Positions 40,401 to 55,400 of a DNA stretch of 64,000 nt are shown here, in pieces (positions within the stretch are counted from its first letter, which is position 1; each line of letters opens with the position of its first letter). A program made the position numbers and the translations under genes. This stretch comes from Pachypanchax playfairii (lineage: Eukaryota; Chordata; Actinopteri; Cyprinodontiformes; Aplocheilidae). The notes under the pieces were generated by a model that was not told the DNA's origin, did no database searches, and saw only the letters and a list, made by a program, of their open reading frames with translations. The DNA is taken from assembly GCA_006937955.1 (NCBI GenBank), contig SSNP01000084.1:378546-442545 (forward strand). The letters run 5' to 3'.

Positions 40401-43400
40401 ATAATCCGTTTTTATATTTTAATTAAACTGTACAATGACTCAGCAATGCAGACTGGACAAATTAATTTCTATTATTAATATCAATATTATCTGTATAATT
40501 TATGTTGATCTCACACTTATTTATGAAGGAAAGTAAAGTTGGAATGGAGCTCTTTTTGCTGTCACATTCAGAGTGAGAGATTTAGATACATTTCAAATTT
40601 TTTAATTGCATATTTTTGTTTGTACAGTAAAGGCCAAAAGTTTTGTGAATGACACAGAAATATGGTTTGCAGAAGGTTCCTTGCTTCAGTTTATATGATA
40701 GTAATTTGCATAAACTCCAGAATGTTATGAAAAGTGATCAGATGAACCACAAAGTCATCCAATACCAAGAAAATAAACTTGATCCCCACCCCCCCAAAAA
40801 AACAAAACTAAACTAAAACTTTACCACTGCATGTCATCGCTGCCATAAAAGAACCTGCTGAGACCAGTTCAATCTTTTCACTAACACAAGTGAGAAAGTT
40901 GATGAGTACAAGGTTGGAGATGATTACATCATGCTAATTGAGTTATAATAACAAACTGGACGTGTTTAAAGGAGGGTGATGTTTGAAATCCTTGTTCTTC
41001 CTGTTAACCATCATAACCATGGTTACATGCAAAGAAACACATGCAACATCATCGGTGTCACATAAAAGGAGCTTCACAGGCAGGTTACTGTTGCTACAAA
41101 GATGTATCTAAATAAACCATTTATCAGATCATCAAGAAGTTCAAAGAAACAAGATCAGTTGTTGTGAAGAAGCTTCAGGGTGCCCAAGAAAGTCCAACAC
41201 GCACCAGGACCGTCTCGTAAAGATGATTCAGCTGCAGGATCAGAGTGCCACAGTGCAGTGCTGCTCAGTAACAGCAGCAAGCAGATGTGAGAACATCTGC
41301 ACATACAGTGAGGGGAAGACTTTTGGAAGATGGTCTGATGTCAAGAAGGGCAGCAATGAAGCAACTTCTCTTGAAAAAAGAAATCCATTAGTGACAGACT
41401 GATATTCTACAGGAAGATCAGTAAGTGGACTGATGAGGACTGGAGTAAAGTCATTTTCTCTGATGAAGCTACTTTCTGATTATTTGGGACATCTGGAAAA
41501 AGGATTGTCTGGAGAAGAAAAGGTGAGCGCTACCATCAGTCCTGTGTCATACCAACAGTAAAGCATCCTGAGACCACTCATGTGTGGAGCTGCTGCTCAT
41601 CCAAGGGAGTGGGCTCATTTACAGTTTTACCAAAAAACACAGTGAAAAAAGAATGTTACTAAAACATCCTCCAACAGCAACTTCATCCAACCATCCGAGA
41701 ATAGTTTGATGAAAAACAGTTTGCCCCTTCCAGTGTGATGGAGCTCCATGTCATCAGGACAAGGTGAGAACGAAGACTCGGGGAACAAAACATTGAAATT
41801 TTGGGTCCATGTTCAGGAAACTCTTAAACCCTTAATCCAACTGAGAACTTGTGGTCAATCCTCAAGAGGCATGTGGACAAATAAAAACCCACTAATTCTG
41901 ACAAACTCTAAGCGTTGATTATGAAAGAATGAGCTGCATCAGTCAGGATTTGGCCCAGAAGTTGATTGACAGCATGCCAAGGCAAACTGCAGAGGTCTTG
42001 AAAACGAAGGACCAACACTTCAAATATTTACTCTTTGTATGAACATGATGAAACTGTCACTAAAAACCTTTAAAACTTATGAAGTTCCTATAATTAAACT
42101 TCAATACAGAAACAACAAGCACAAAGTCCTAAAAACACAGAAACAGCAGACATTGTGAAAACCAATATGTGTGTCATTCTAAAAACTTTGGGCCACGACT
42201 GTAGATATATTCTATTTGAATTAAAACTGTAAAACCTTTGACTTTTGAACCAAGATGATAAAGTGAAACAATACACAATCTTGTTTTTCATCTGTATTCT
42301 CTAAATTTATGGCAAAAAAGATTAAACTTATCCAAAACAATGAGTCACTGGTAGTCATAAGAACAAAACAGTAAAAGAAAGCTGTTCCCTTGTATTGCAA
42401 GTTAAGAAAAAATCCAGGCGCACACGTAAGAAAAGCAGTCAAAAACAGTCTTCAACACAATGGCCTTAGCATTTATCTATATTTTATTACATTGCAGGTC
42501 TAGACTTAAAGAAAAAGTGTACTTACTGAAGAGGATGGTGCCTTGAGTTGATCGTGTTTTTACTGTCAAATAGAGAGTGTTGTCCTCAAATGAAGAGGGC
42601 CGGTTATCGCTGCCACCAGAAGGCTGGAATGCAGGAGGCTGTAGCTCTAAGTATGATGTGCCATCAAAAGATGGGATATACACCGTGCTATCTGGAAACA
42701 ACCGTTAAAACGCAGTTAGAACATCTGAAAGAACTGCAATTTGAAATACAAGTTAATTTATTTCTTATTAAAATCAAAGTAGGAGGTGGAGCTTTATATT
42801 GCATAGGCATTAGGCTAACTCGTCCTAATATGTTGCCCCTTCATATAGCCTATATGCCATCATTCCTTATAGACAACATCAACAAAATCCATATGTGAAC
42901 ACTTTAGAAAGTAGAATTTAGAACAGAGCTGTTGAACTGGATGTCACAGGTGTTTCTAGTGAAGTGGTCTGCAGGTTATTATCTAAAAGGAGAATGGCAT
43001 TTCTAGTAAACTCGAAGCCCTTAAGTGATTTTTTTGTAGCAAAGAGAACAGCAGAAATTGGCTTGTGTAGCACAGATAGCCTGCTTGTGAGCAGAGTCAG
43101 CAGGGCCTTGTCAGAGCTATGTGCTAGTGTGTCATTTCCCACTGGATGTCAAAGCGCTATGACTTTAAGGAAAGGTGGAGGAGATACAAGCACAGGTCAT
43201 CAACTCCACAAGCCAGTGATAATCTGTTGGCCTTTTACACAAAGGACATTGCACACCAAGTGGGTAGCTTGCTGGTTAGGTCCGTGAAAGTCGATTCAAA
43301 ACAGGTCACATCAACTTCTGCTAAGGGGGATTCTACCAAAAGCAACCCTCTTTTAAAGAATCTGCAGCTTCCACTAGGCTCAAAACTCTGAAAAAGAATG

Positions 43401-46400
43401 ATGGATTTTCCTCTTATGATTGTTGTTTTAACTTTTTGGGTGTTCCAGGAGGAACTGGATTTCTAAAATGGATTTGGAAGGTTTGGCAAAATTTTTTTTA
43501 ACAGACTAAGAAAGTAAGAGGAACCAAAATAAATCAATAAATCAATAGAAATAGTAGGAACACCAGGGTGGTGCAATCATATGTACTTTTTGCCTTGGAA
43601 GAAGTTTGCAGAAAGGTTTAAGAAAAAGTAGCAAACATCAGTCTAGTCGAATGTATCCAGGCTGGAATAATATGTCACAATTACTGAATGCATAATTTAG
43701 GGGAAAAATTTCAAAAAATTTGGAAGTATTAATGGAAGCACTAAAAGATAAAATTAGTTTTACTTTAATTTATCTATTTATATTTTGTTTTTGCTGTCTT
43801 TTCTTTTTTTACCACTTCTGCTATATTTTTCAATAGCTTTGGGTAATAATTCAATGCTTCATGATATCTGTTATTTATATCATCCTCTGGCAAAAAAGGC
43901 TTTTGGAACTTAAGTGGAGATATCAGTGTTTCAAGAGTCTGATAATAAAAACTGTTTTTCAGACTCTAACTTGGAAATAGATTCCAGTTGAACTCTATTA
44001 CTGATGTATAAAATGGTCATAATTCCTCATATGTGCGCTCTGCATCTTTTCAGCCACCAACCCACTCATGCTCCTTTCCAGAGCAAACAGTGTGGGTGAC
44101 TCCTCTGAGTTCTGCAGGGAATTTTGTGGAACAGACATGACAGCCAATGCTTCAAATTACAAAGAGAAAACATAAACTGTGTTGCTTTTGTTGTGGAAGG
44201 AGCCATTTCCTTGGACGGAACGTGATGAATCAATCCTGTAATATTTGCTGGCAATTTCTAAGCTAGGCAGATTGAGCTGGCTCATTTTTAAAGGCACCAG
44301 CAATTACAGCAACCACACACTAGATGCCCACAAAAAGAGCTGGCAGCACCAAGTCACTGTGTTGGCAAAGCAGGGAGCACCACACATCAGGTCCTATTAA
44401 TGTCATATGCAAAAAGAAAAAAAAAAAAAACCCAGAAAGGCTCAAAAGCCCAGATCAGTTTTATATTATTAAAAAAAAAATGTTTGAAAAAAAATGCTCT
44501 GAATACAGTTATTATCAGGCTTCTCATTGGCTCTATGCACACATCTTTAGTCTGGTCCATTTTGCATAACATTTTGATTTTCTGTAAAAAAAGAAAAAGA
44601 AAAAACGCACTAGAATGAATTGGACCATAAAATAAAATATGTCGCAATTTTGCTTTTGATCACCGTTTAACTGCATGAAATTCAAATCTTTGATAGTAGA
44701 ATATGAGTAACTAATCTGATTAAATTGTGTCAATGTGAATGCAAAAGAAGAAAAAAAAAACATGCAAATTACATGACATTCTATTGCAAACTCAATGTGA
44801 TTAATGGTGCCATTTCATAAAAGCTGCTGTAATTCGCTCTTGAAATTTTCATTTTTCTCACTGGCCAGCTTCCTATATCACAACCTCAAATACAACAAGT
44901 AAGGATTTAACTCAGTGAGCCGTGGAAGGAGGTCATGATCAATACAGAGCAACCTTGAATAATTTCCTGCCTCACTGGGTTCGTCTCTTACGTCTAATGC
45001 CTTACCTGGGTACCACTTACTACATAATTTTGGGACCGCTTTCTATTAATAGGCGACAGACTTGACAAAGTGTCTTTGGCAAGGTTTGTGTCTTCCTCTG
45101 AGAGACGATCTATAAAAGTTTGAAACTCTGACCTGATCAGATCTGCTGGGTTTATGATGACAAAACCAGTCCTGAAAGACTCATTATGAAATAATTAGCA
45201 TTTTGAAATTATTTTGATAGTGAAATATAAACCCAACCGCATTGTGGGTATCGGGATTTTTTCTTTTTTCTATATTTTGATAAGTCCTTGAAGTAAAAAA
45301 ACTGTTTTAGGACATAGGATTCACTAACATTTATCACATCATTAAAAGGTAAATAAAATTAAATTGCATACCCAAGTGGATGGGAATATTTCGTTAAGAT
45401 ATGTGGTGTGTGTTTCATGTTGGTCACAAACAAGTCCACATCATTTGCCACGGGGTAGCACAGCATATTTATAATTAACTTAGAGCAGGGGTGACTTGCT
45501 CTGCTCTGCTCACAGGGCTATTAATTAATTCAACAAGATGTAATGAAAAGATTGTCGTCAAGCGAAGCTGCTGTGGCAGTTCACGTACACACATTTTGTC
45601 AGCATGTAAACAGCCCTTGGACATTGTCTGCAGGCTAAGAAGTGGCGTTGCTGGGCACGTTGTCAGATGAGACTGCGTCCTGTTAAACCCACGACTGGAG
45701 CGCTTTTGAAGAGGAGCAATTTCTCAAACTCAGCAGAAATGACACTAAAAGGCCACTGCTTGTATTCAAAGGAAAAGCTTACAAGCCTGACAGGTTGAGG
45801 AATAAGCAGGAACTTCTGTTAAGGCTGCTGATGGGCGAGGCTGAGGCTATTATTGAGAAAATGCACAATAAAAAAAAATCTGACAAATGTTTAATTAATT
45901 TTACAGGTGAAGAGCTGAGCGTTTACTCCTCGTTGTGTGTTATTCTGCTTTGCAATATTACTTCACATGCAAATATGAACTATCAAGGTTAATTAGCAAT
46001 TAAAATGTTTAAGATTGAATATTTTTAACAGTCACAGGTGAAGATTGTTTACATTTCTCTTCTCTGAACTGATAATAACAATAAAGCGGTGGTCTCCCCA
46101 AAGAGAAGAACAATTGAGAACCAAGTTTTAAAAATAGCACGTCGTACTAGAGTGCCCAAAGATATACATGACGTGCTAGTAAATTATCTAAACACCTGTA
46201 AATTAGCATTTAGAGAAAACATGGCAAACGTGTCAAATCGAGTGCCAGGTGCACATCTGCTGCTCAGGCCATGCTAATGACCGTTAACATTAGCTCCAGG
46301 CAGCGTTCTGACAGTTTGTAAACATGGGTTTGTGTTATCAGCCTAAATCTTCAAACATTTTTTAATTAATCTCAAGTCAGCAATGTCCACAACATACTGT

Positions 46401-49400
46401 TTATCCTAGATTTGTATCTTAAACCCAACAGTAAACAGTCATTGCGATGGATTCAATTTTGAAGGAAAAGTTTTTTGTTTTTTTTGAGGGGGGGTACTTC
46501 ATAACAGGTATCACAAATTCTGATGCAGATAAAAAAAAAAGAAAAAAAAAAGCTTTAATTATTTTTTTGTTGTTGGTGTTTTCATTTCCTTACATTCGCT
46601 CTGCCTGTGAAGCCACCTGTTCTTCCACATGGCATGTGTTGCTCGTGACAATAACTGTGGCAGAGATGGATGTGAGCACCCTCCACATTTGAAGTGGATT
46701 TTTGCAGAAGGAGATGACAGTTGTTACTAACAGCTTTTATGAGCCAATTCCGATAATGAAAACAGTGCAGCGCGGAACTAATCTCTCTGTTTGTGTAGAC
46801 AAATATATAAGATCAGACTGTGTTTGCATCTCCTAATTATCAAAGATTTTACTTCACTTCCAGAGCAATGTAGATCGTCTGGAAAACACAACCCCCTTTT
46901 CAATTTAAATTCTTGTTATACACACGTGTCTGTGTGTGTATATATATATATACACTCAGAGCAGAATTGCAAAGTCCACAGCTGCTGCTCCTTAAGCCCA
47001 GTTTCCTTTGCATGAAAGTTATAAGAAAGGCCAGTACTTAAAGTTATCAAATAACACCGTGTTCATCTATAATGACAGACATAACCATTTCATGATGAAT
47101 AAAGATGAATAAAGCAGTGAACCAAGACCGGCACAAATTTGGGCCAAAAAACAAGCAGCCCCTTAGATAATGAGGTGCAATTTACCAGTGAGTCAGGCAC
47201 AGCTTGTTTCTTGCGAAAACAATAAAGCTTGAACGGTGACCCTATTACTTACAAAGTTCTTGAAATTTTCTTAGCTGAACTGTTTTCTTTCCAAACTGTT
47301 CATTGTTTGAAATTTCAGCCGAGTAAACGTCTGCTTTCACAATTTCCAACAGGTTTTATGCCATTCTCCTGAATTGCTATAAAAGTCTATTTTTTTTCCT
47401 TCGCTGCAAAATAAAAGCTTGTGAATATTAATCTGCCTGTGCCTCGAACTTTTGTACTTTAAGCACCTTCTTTTTAGAACGCTATCTTCAGGGACAAAAC
47501 CCAAAATGGTAAGTCATTTCACAGCATCTTGACTCAATAAAAAAAAGTGAATAAAAGGAGAGAAAGGAATAAGAGAAAAGAAAAGAAAACTATTATGGGC
47601 TCGTTAAAGCAGGTGATCTGAGATTATTTTGCCTCTCATGAGTCTACTTCTGTCTGTAAACAATTTCATAACAGACAATAAGTCAATAAATAAAGTGCAT
47701 TTATGTCATGATTAATATCATAGTCAGAGGCTCCATGTCTTAAATTTCTTCAGAGAATTTAAGAATAATCTATCCGACCGCAAATGTTTTAAGAACATCT
47801 TCCTCTGAAACTGAGATAAACTATTTAAAATAAAGGTATTCTCTCTTCTTCATTGTCACATGCACTGCATTGTGCAAATGTTAGTTCAGTTTATCGACCT
47901 ATTTCATAGCAAAAGTCAAAGTTAAAACAATTTATTTTGATTAAACTAACTTCTCTTGAAGCTGTTTACATGATACTGTTTGCATGTGCTGCTATGTGTC
48001 AAACTGTGAACAATAACTCCCCAAAAAAGTAGTTTACAAAGTTTAGGGATTTTGTGCAGGAGAAATAACCCAAGAACAGCTTCTCTATCACATTTTCACC
48101 AATTAGTCCATTACAAGGTGGGCTTACAGTAAAATTTTTTCACAACAGTCTAATGTCGCACAAATGTTAAAAATAAAGTTACATTGTAACAGATCTCAGC
48201 CGGCTGGGTGGTCGATGGTTTCTGTCACTTTAAAAACGCTGGTCCACACTGGAATCATTATTTACACGTTCAGACTTCCTGGTTCAATAAGAAATTACAT
48301 GTGAGTCTGCAAGGCTGCCAAGTCTTCAACCCAAGCAGCTGTAACTCCACAGCGACCAGCAGCAAAAAGTAATAAACCACCGCATCCTTCCAACTGAGCA
48401 GCTGAGCTGCATGTGATGGGGCGTTCAAGTCCACTTAGGAAAACTCAATGCTGAACAAACAGACCTTCATACATTCCCAAAAATTGAACAAATACAAGAG
48501 AACCAAAACGAGGATCAACATCAGAACTGGCAACCCAACAGAAAAATCAGGGAGGGGGGGGGGGGAGTGGCTGAGAACAGACAGGTTTTTTTTTTTCTAC
48601 ATGAACTGCGGGACTTGGATTTGACGACAAGGTCTATTTCTTACATACTGTCCCTTTAATATATCATTCTCTTCTCTGTGTGGACCCACCTGCTCTAGTT
48701 CACCTGTATTTTATCTGCCACTATAAATTCTCCAAGAGAAAGAAACTTTCTCACTCAAACGTCTTTATAGTCAGACTAATTTGTCAGACTAAGACTGTGA
48801 AGATGTCTGCACAAAAAAAGAAAAAAAAACTATTCGGTATGTGTGTCCAGTACTGAAGGCTTCTTAGTATTAGTGTCTGAGTAGTCGGTACAAAAATATT
48901 TTTGATTGGGACGGGAGAGCGAGATCTTCAGCTGAATGCTGAACAAGTTCTGCAAGGTTGCATTCTCATTCTCATTGCAAACTGAAGGTGAGCGTGGACG
49001 CACAGCAACGGTTCATGCTGCTTATATGGATCCCCCATTTCATTAATCATATACTGAATAATTCACATCACTCAAAATTCTTAATGCTGCTGACTCTATT
49101 ACCCCTCACAGTGAAACCTATTAGCCAAAGAGGCTCAGGATATATTAACCAACATAATTTGTCGCCCGGCTCTGGGTGCTACAGCAGTGGAGGTCATAAC
49201 GCTGGAGGTTCCTTTCTTTACTTTGTGACCAACAAATTATAAATGTAAAAATGTTGAACTACCTTTTTCACATGATCTTCCAGTAAAATGGAGCGGACAG
49301 AGGCAGGAAGGCAGAGTTCTGCTGAGTGGCTGTAGATGATGACACGTTCCTCCATTGAGACAAAAACCATCATGGCAAACTGGAGGTTGATGTGGGAGAT

Positions 49401-52400
49401 GGTTCAGTCCAGAAGCTGCTGTCTGTGTTGTCAGCGCATCAGGGGAAAACGACGGAGTTGTCAGAGTTGAAGGGCCTGCTGTGGAGGCCTCGATGACATT
49501 TCTAGTATATCTGGAAGTCAAAAGGGCAAAAAATACAATTTAAAAGATTCATGACATAAAATCGGAATTTTTCAGCATTTAAGGTTCAATTAATTACAAC
49601 TACCTAGAAGTGTATTTACATCATGCTGAGTTTACTAACCTTCAGGAGATCTTAGCAGTTTTTATCTACTTTACCACAATCTGTTCATTTTAACAGGTAT
49701 AAAGATATTTCACTTAACGTGAGACAGAAACAAGCTGATAATCTTCTAGAATTGATTTACTTGTTTTATATCCTGGTGAGAACATTTGACTTCAATTGAC
49801 ATTCTTTTAAGTTATTTACTTTTTTCAAGCTGAAAATTCCTGTTTGTAATAAAATGCATTATTAGTAAAAGAAAACATTTAAACAGCCATCATTACTTCT
49901 AATGAGCAAATATCCGTGACAATTCTGAAAGTTAAACATCTATAAAAAACTTTAGGAGAACAGAGGAATCAATCTAAATAAGATCAAGGTTAAATTCTGT
50001 TGAGCACATTTATGATGAAGAAATTATTATATGAGTCACAGGTATATTAATAACCATTATTAGAAAGAAGTGAAATCTCTGAAAAAATAAGAAATAAAAC
50101 AATACTAACATAAGCTGCAAAAGAACAAAATCTACATTATAAAATATGTCTACACTACCAGTCAAAACACAGGACAATCTCTAATTCATGAAAAAAAAAA
50201 AACAGCAAAAAAATTGGGCTGTAATCTGTCAAGTCAGGAAAATTTGCCAAACGCGTCAGTTTAAATGTCCAAATTACTCACTTTTAAACAAAAGCATCTC
50301 AATAATTTCTGTGAAAGTGATTTAAGAGTTGAAAAGAAAAAAATGAGGCACATCTATTTATAAAACTGATACATTTTTGATGTCAATCCACTCAAAAAAT
50401 AAAGACTCTGATTTGATTTGTGTCAGTAAATTGTCATATTTCACTTACTGTCTCACATAATGTGGAACAGCTTTCGGTTACTGTAGCTAGCAGGAAGAAA
50501 AAACTGTGCTTGATAAAGAAAAACAAAACAATCCGAAATCCAAGGTAAAGTAATACATAATAAGGAGATAATAATGGAGCCACTTTATAATGATGCAAAA
50601 ATTTACCTGCATTTATTGATGTTGCTGCCAGCAATGGCGTAAGAAGTGTAGAATCTTCTCTGCTGGTTAATTTCAATTACCTCAATACAGCCAGTATAAT
50701 TGTAGAATGGGTTTGCTCTCTTGGAAACAAACCAAAAGAAATGAAAAAAAAAAAAGACATGAATAGATATTTTTTCAGCTCAGATCCTTGCAGCTTAAAC
50801 TGTCACTGTCATCTAGAAACATAATTTCATCTGTTAGTTAAAACTGTGGACATTAATTTGTAAAGTTTACCTGATTGGGAAGATATTGTTGAGGCAAACC
50901 ACCTGTGAAGACGTGGTTTGTTCTTTTAATCATGTGCCCCAACCAGTAATTACTCGCTGTGCTTTTAAATGTCCCAAAGCCAGAAAGAACCAACTCTGCT
51001 TCACAAGGAGTCAGATGTTGTCTGTGGGGGGGGGGGGGATGAAAAGTACGATCAGTAACTGTTAACGTTTTCTTGCTAAACAATATGAAACTTTCTACTT
51101 CTTTTGTTAGCAGTATGCAGGATATATCATCTGAACTTCTTAAATACTTATTTCTGAAAGGATGATTGCTTTATTTGAAATACAGATGCATCTATGCATT
51201 GTTTTTTTTTTTTTTCCTTCTTGATATTTACAATAATCACTACCCTTGTTCTAAACTGCTCCTCCCGACCTCTATTTGGTTTTCTCTAGGCATCTTGTGA
51301 GCCTCCACGCTACAATTCTTGACCCACCCCATAGCCATGGCTTTCAAAAGCAATTCTCCTCTCTGAAACAACAGGGGAGCACAGATAATTACCTAAGTGC
51401 AGATTCTGGACCAACCATCTGTAGCTTGAGGGTGCTCAAACCATAGATGCAAAGTCCTCTCTCCAGTGCCACCTGATAGCTCTTGTTCCCTGAATGCAAG
51501 TTAGAAGGTCCGTGAAGCAATCTAGTCTGATTTTTTAAGCCTGGGTTGCAGGCTGTTGGATATGCTGGCTAAACACTCGGGGCACTTACTCCAACCTGCG
51601 TAAGTCCTTCCTCCAGAGCCAGCATGGAGAAGTGGTTAATTTAGAAGCAGTCTGCCAGAGCGGCCTGGCCAGCAGCCAGAGGGCACTGTGCTCACTGTCC
51701 TTGAGAAGTCAGCCCCACCGGGTTTCTATTTAACATATTGAAAAGCGTCTTTGACGGGAAGATATATTAAAAGTCTATAATGAGTTAGGCGGTGACGTTG
51801 AGGATGGCTGTGGTGCTGTAGCTCTGGGTCAAATCAGACAAAGATGGACGGACTCAGCCGTCAGACAATTACAACGAATTTGCTTTGTGACACCAGAACC
51901 CATTTTTCCATACTACCAACCCCCTAGTTATGACAGCTCTCTTTCTTGCAGTGTCTCAGGGGGTTGGTGTAGAACATTATGATTGATTCATACTGCTGTT
52001 GTATTTTTCTTTCAGGATAGAAAAAAAAGGTTGCACTTTGTAGCCCCTTGAACCTGATTGGCCTCTCATATATTTAGGCCAGTGCAGCTTTCAGCCGAGA
52101 AAACACGAGGCAACCTTCCCACGGTGCTTTGTTTCAGCAGAAAAAAAAACTGCTTACCTTTGGCAGGAACAAGTTCATTATCACCTTTAGTGTCTTAACT
52201 TGTATCTAAAATGTCAATTTTATACTTTTTTTTTTCTCTGTAAAAAACATTTCTTCTTTTTCAGAATTCAAACCTAATAAATGACCTTCGTGAACTTTGT
52301 AAAAATGCTTCTAAATGAACTCTAAATAAACTGAACATTGTTTCAGCTTCCAGCTCATACATAATAACATTGTGTCCTGAAACTATAGCGCACAATCTTT

Positions 52401-55400
52401 CTCACGTCAGAATATAATAAAACGGGAGCAAGAAAGCACATGGACTTAGGGACAACACAACTAAAGGGGCCACGGCCTCACTTTAAATCATTTAAACATT
52501 GATTTTGTGCTCGGCTCCTGCTTGTTAATCTTTTCCTAATGAAAAACTGCAAATGAAGACTTCAGAACAGCCAATAAAACATGGTCAACGATCACTAATG
52601 CATTTAACCGAGAACATTCTGATGCTTGGTTCTATTCTTTAAAACATAAGCCCATTTGCCCATTTGTAATAAAATCCAAATGATCTGTCTCTGGATTCCT
52701 GACAATTCCAGCTTCCTGAGGACTTAGTTATAATTCTTCTCTGAAAACAAATCTGCCACATTTAGAATAAGTGGGTGACTAGGGATCTAACTAAGAACAC
52801 CTGAGGGGCTAACATTACTTACACAAAACAAAACAACAAAAAAGAGACTTTATTTTACAAGACCTAAGAGGCTCATCACAGCAAATGTCATGTTTTTTTT
52901 CCTCGACAAAGTATTTTTGTCTGAACAGATAAATATCACTTCGATGTCTTGTAAATTAAAAGCCTTAGAATAAAAGGTGTGATTTATTCAGATTGGGTGT
53001 CATTTATATAATTTGAATATGAGCTAAGCACAACACAGATAAAAAAAATGACTGCTCGCTCTTGCTTTACAAGGTTAAATGAATGCTTCGAGGACATACC
53101 TGATATCCACAATGTAAACTGTGCCATCATCAACTCCAATTGATGTACTCATCCGTGTAACCGCTTCCTCTTCATTACAGCAAAAGGCGTACTGAAACAT
53201 TGAGAGGGAGTTTAAGCATGTGATCTGTGCTTTGTTGTAATAAAAGCTGAAAAAAAAACTTTGAAAATAACTTTGATGTAGCCAAATGTAGAGACTTTCG
53301 TGGTCAGTTAGGATAAGTTAGAAATCTGAATTAATAGTAAAAATTTATTTTTTTAAATATGTAATTTTGTTTAGGAAAATTTAACTGTTTAAATAAAACA
53401 GATCTTGCAATATGATTAAATACAAGTGCGTCACATCACAAGTTAAAGTGTTGAGTATTACAAGACAAAGCTTTTTAGTTTAAATGTATTCCAATTGAAA
53501 ATAACTTGTCAAATAATAGATAAGAAATGATGCAGCTTTTTTCATTGTTGACATTCATGCTCAGTCATCTCACACCCAGCTGCACGTAGACAAACCTTAC
53601 TGGTCCATCACATTTTAATAAATAGGTTATAGCTCATAGGCTACCCAACAACAACCGAGGGACTTATTTGTGTGTTGTGTTTCCATTAATATCTGACACA
53701 TAATCAGACATCTGAGGCTGAGCAGCCCATCAAGTGGATTCTGGTTATTCTAATTAAACTAAAAAAAAACTTGGGTTACTTGAGTTTTTACCTGCAGGAT
53801 TCCATCCTGAATGAAGAGCTTCATGAAAAAGAAATCCCCATTAACAGGTCCTTGGTCCACATATAGTAGAGTTCCCTGAGCTGCTGTGGTTTGAAATCTC
53901 ACAGTAATGTTGTTGAGCTCAGCGAGGTCAATGCCTTCAAACTCAAGGTATGAAGTCCCAAAATACTGAAGGTAGCTTGTATCTGGAAAAGAATCAAACG
54001 GTAAATAAAAGTAACACTTTAAGAATCTCTGTTGAGTTCTTCTGTTGATCCCTCAAATATATATTTTTTATGGAACAAGACCTTAGATTATGGCAACTGA
54101 AACTTTAGGAAAGCATGAACAATTTTATATAATGCATCTAAAATGAACAAAACTTTGTGCTTTAGGGAACTTTACAAAAAAGTGTTAAATTGGAGGTAAA
54201 GATTGAACAAATAAATCAACTAATTTGAGAGTATGTTAAGCTTTTGGAAGCATCTCCTTCTTTTTCACATTCCACAGCAAAACTTTACATGTGCCAAAAA
54301 CCTTTGAAGCATGCAAATGGTACTATATTAGGCAAATAAGAAGAGTCTTGGCTGAAAAGAACATATTCATCCAAGCTTGTTATGTGGCTCCTTTTATGGC
54401 AGAGTAATGCAGTTAATGTCATCCATGAAGAATGGACAATTATGAGGTATTTCAGTTAAAAGTTCCACTGCCTGAAAGCTTATTGGGGTTAGTGACGCAG
54501 ACAAACTTTAAAAGACAGACTCCAACTTCAACATCGGAGGCGAACATTAGGGGTACTCATGCTCAATAGACTTCTCATTTAAAGGAAGTAGTGCAATTTG
54601 TAGGAGAAAAGTCAAACGGCAGAGCCTGGTAAATCGAGACATTCCCAGATGTTTTATGCTCTGTTCTCTTTAAAAAAAAAAATGACACTTGAGAAATCAG
54701 CAACGTGCCTTTAAAGTCGCTGCTATGATTACTGTGCAGCTGTGAAGCGTGAACTTATCAATATTTGTTAGATGCCAACTTCTAATAGGCCAGACCCCTT
54801 TTGATCTGGGGAAAAACTCCTTAGGGCATTTGGCAAACAAGCTAACCTAAATACCCGCATTCTCTCTGGAGAGCAATATTACTAAAACCCCGAGGAGAAT
54901 CCCATGGTAACAAAAAGCGAGAATCATCAGGATCAGACCTTCTGTGTTCTCTGAATTAATCAGGGAAAATACATGCAGCAACAATGCTCCCCTTTCTTCA
55001 GCTCTACTCCTGACAATGAGGTTTGCCAATGCTGATGATGGAAAATTACCCCTCAGAGACAAACTATTCATTAATTTTAAAGCCTTGTTTAGTCTGATAT
55101 AGTCTTTGATGCATTTGGAGGTTGCTGCCAGGAAGCAGTGTCATGCCTCATTAAGAGTACGCTTCAGTCTCTCCTTCAAAAGTCTTCTGTTTTTACCATT
55201 ACCTCACATTTTCATACCCAAATTTTATTTATGCACATGCCTCAAGTAACTATTCATACCAAATCTAAATTTTAAATGTTCTCAATAGAACATTTTTTGC
55301 ATTATGCACCATTTCCGTACATTTTCTACTGTTAACATTATGCTGACCCAGCTATTTTTCTCTACTTTAATCTGTTCAAAAGCTTTTTGAGTTTCTATAT

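Larger units (their letters stand above)
25498..42526. other. EYS intron, 17.0 kb, repeat-rich
   Basis: The largest intron seen. It carries the Tc1-like element (40625-42201), a TTAA element with a nested foldback element (32466-34372), the hAT-type element (29690-30447), Tc1 and CR1-like fragments near 30.6-30.9 kb, the unrecognised plus-strand acidic ORF near 30.9-31.2 kb, a GC-rich block (27841-28330) and CA/TA microsatellites. Stretches 25500-27300 and 34400-40600 otherwise show no feature I can name. Confidence 0.6.
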
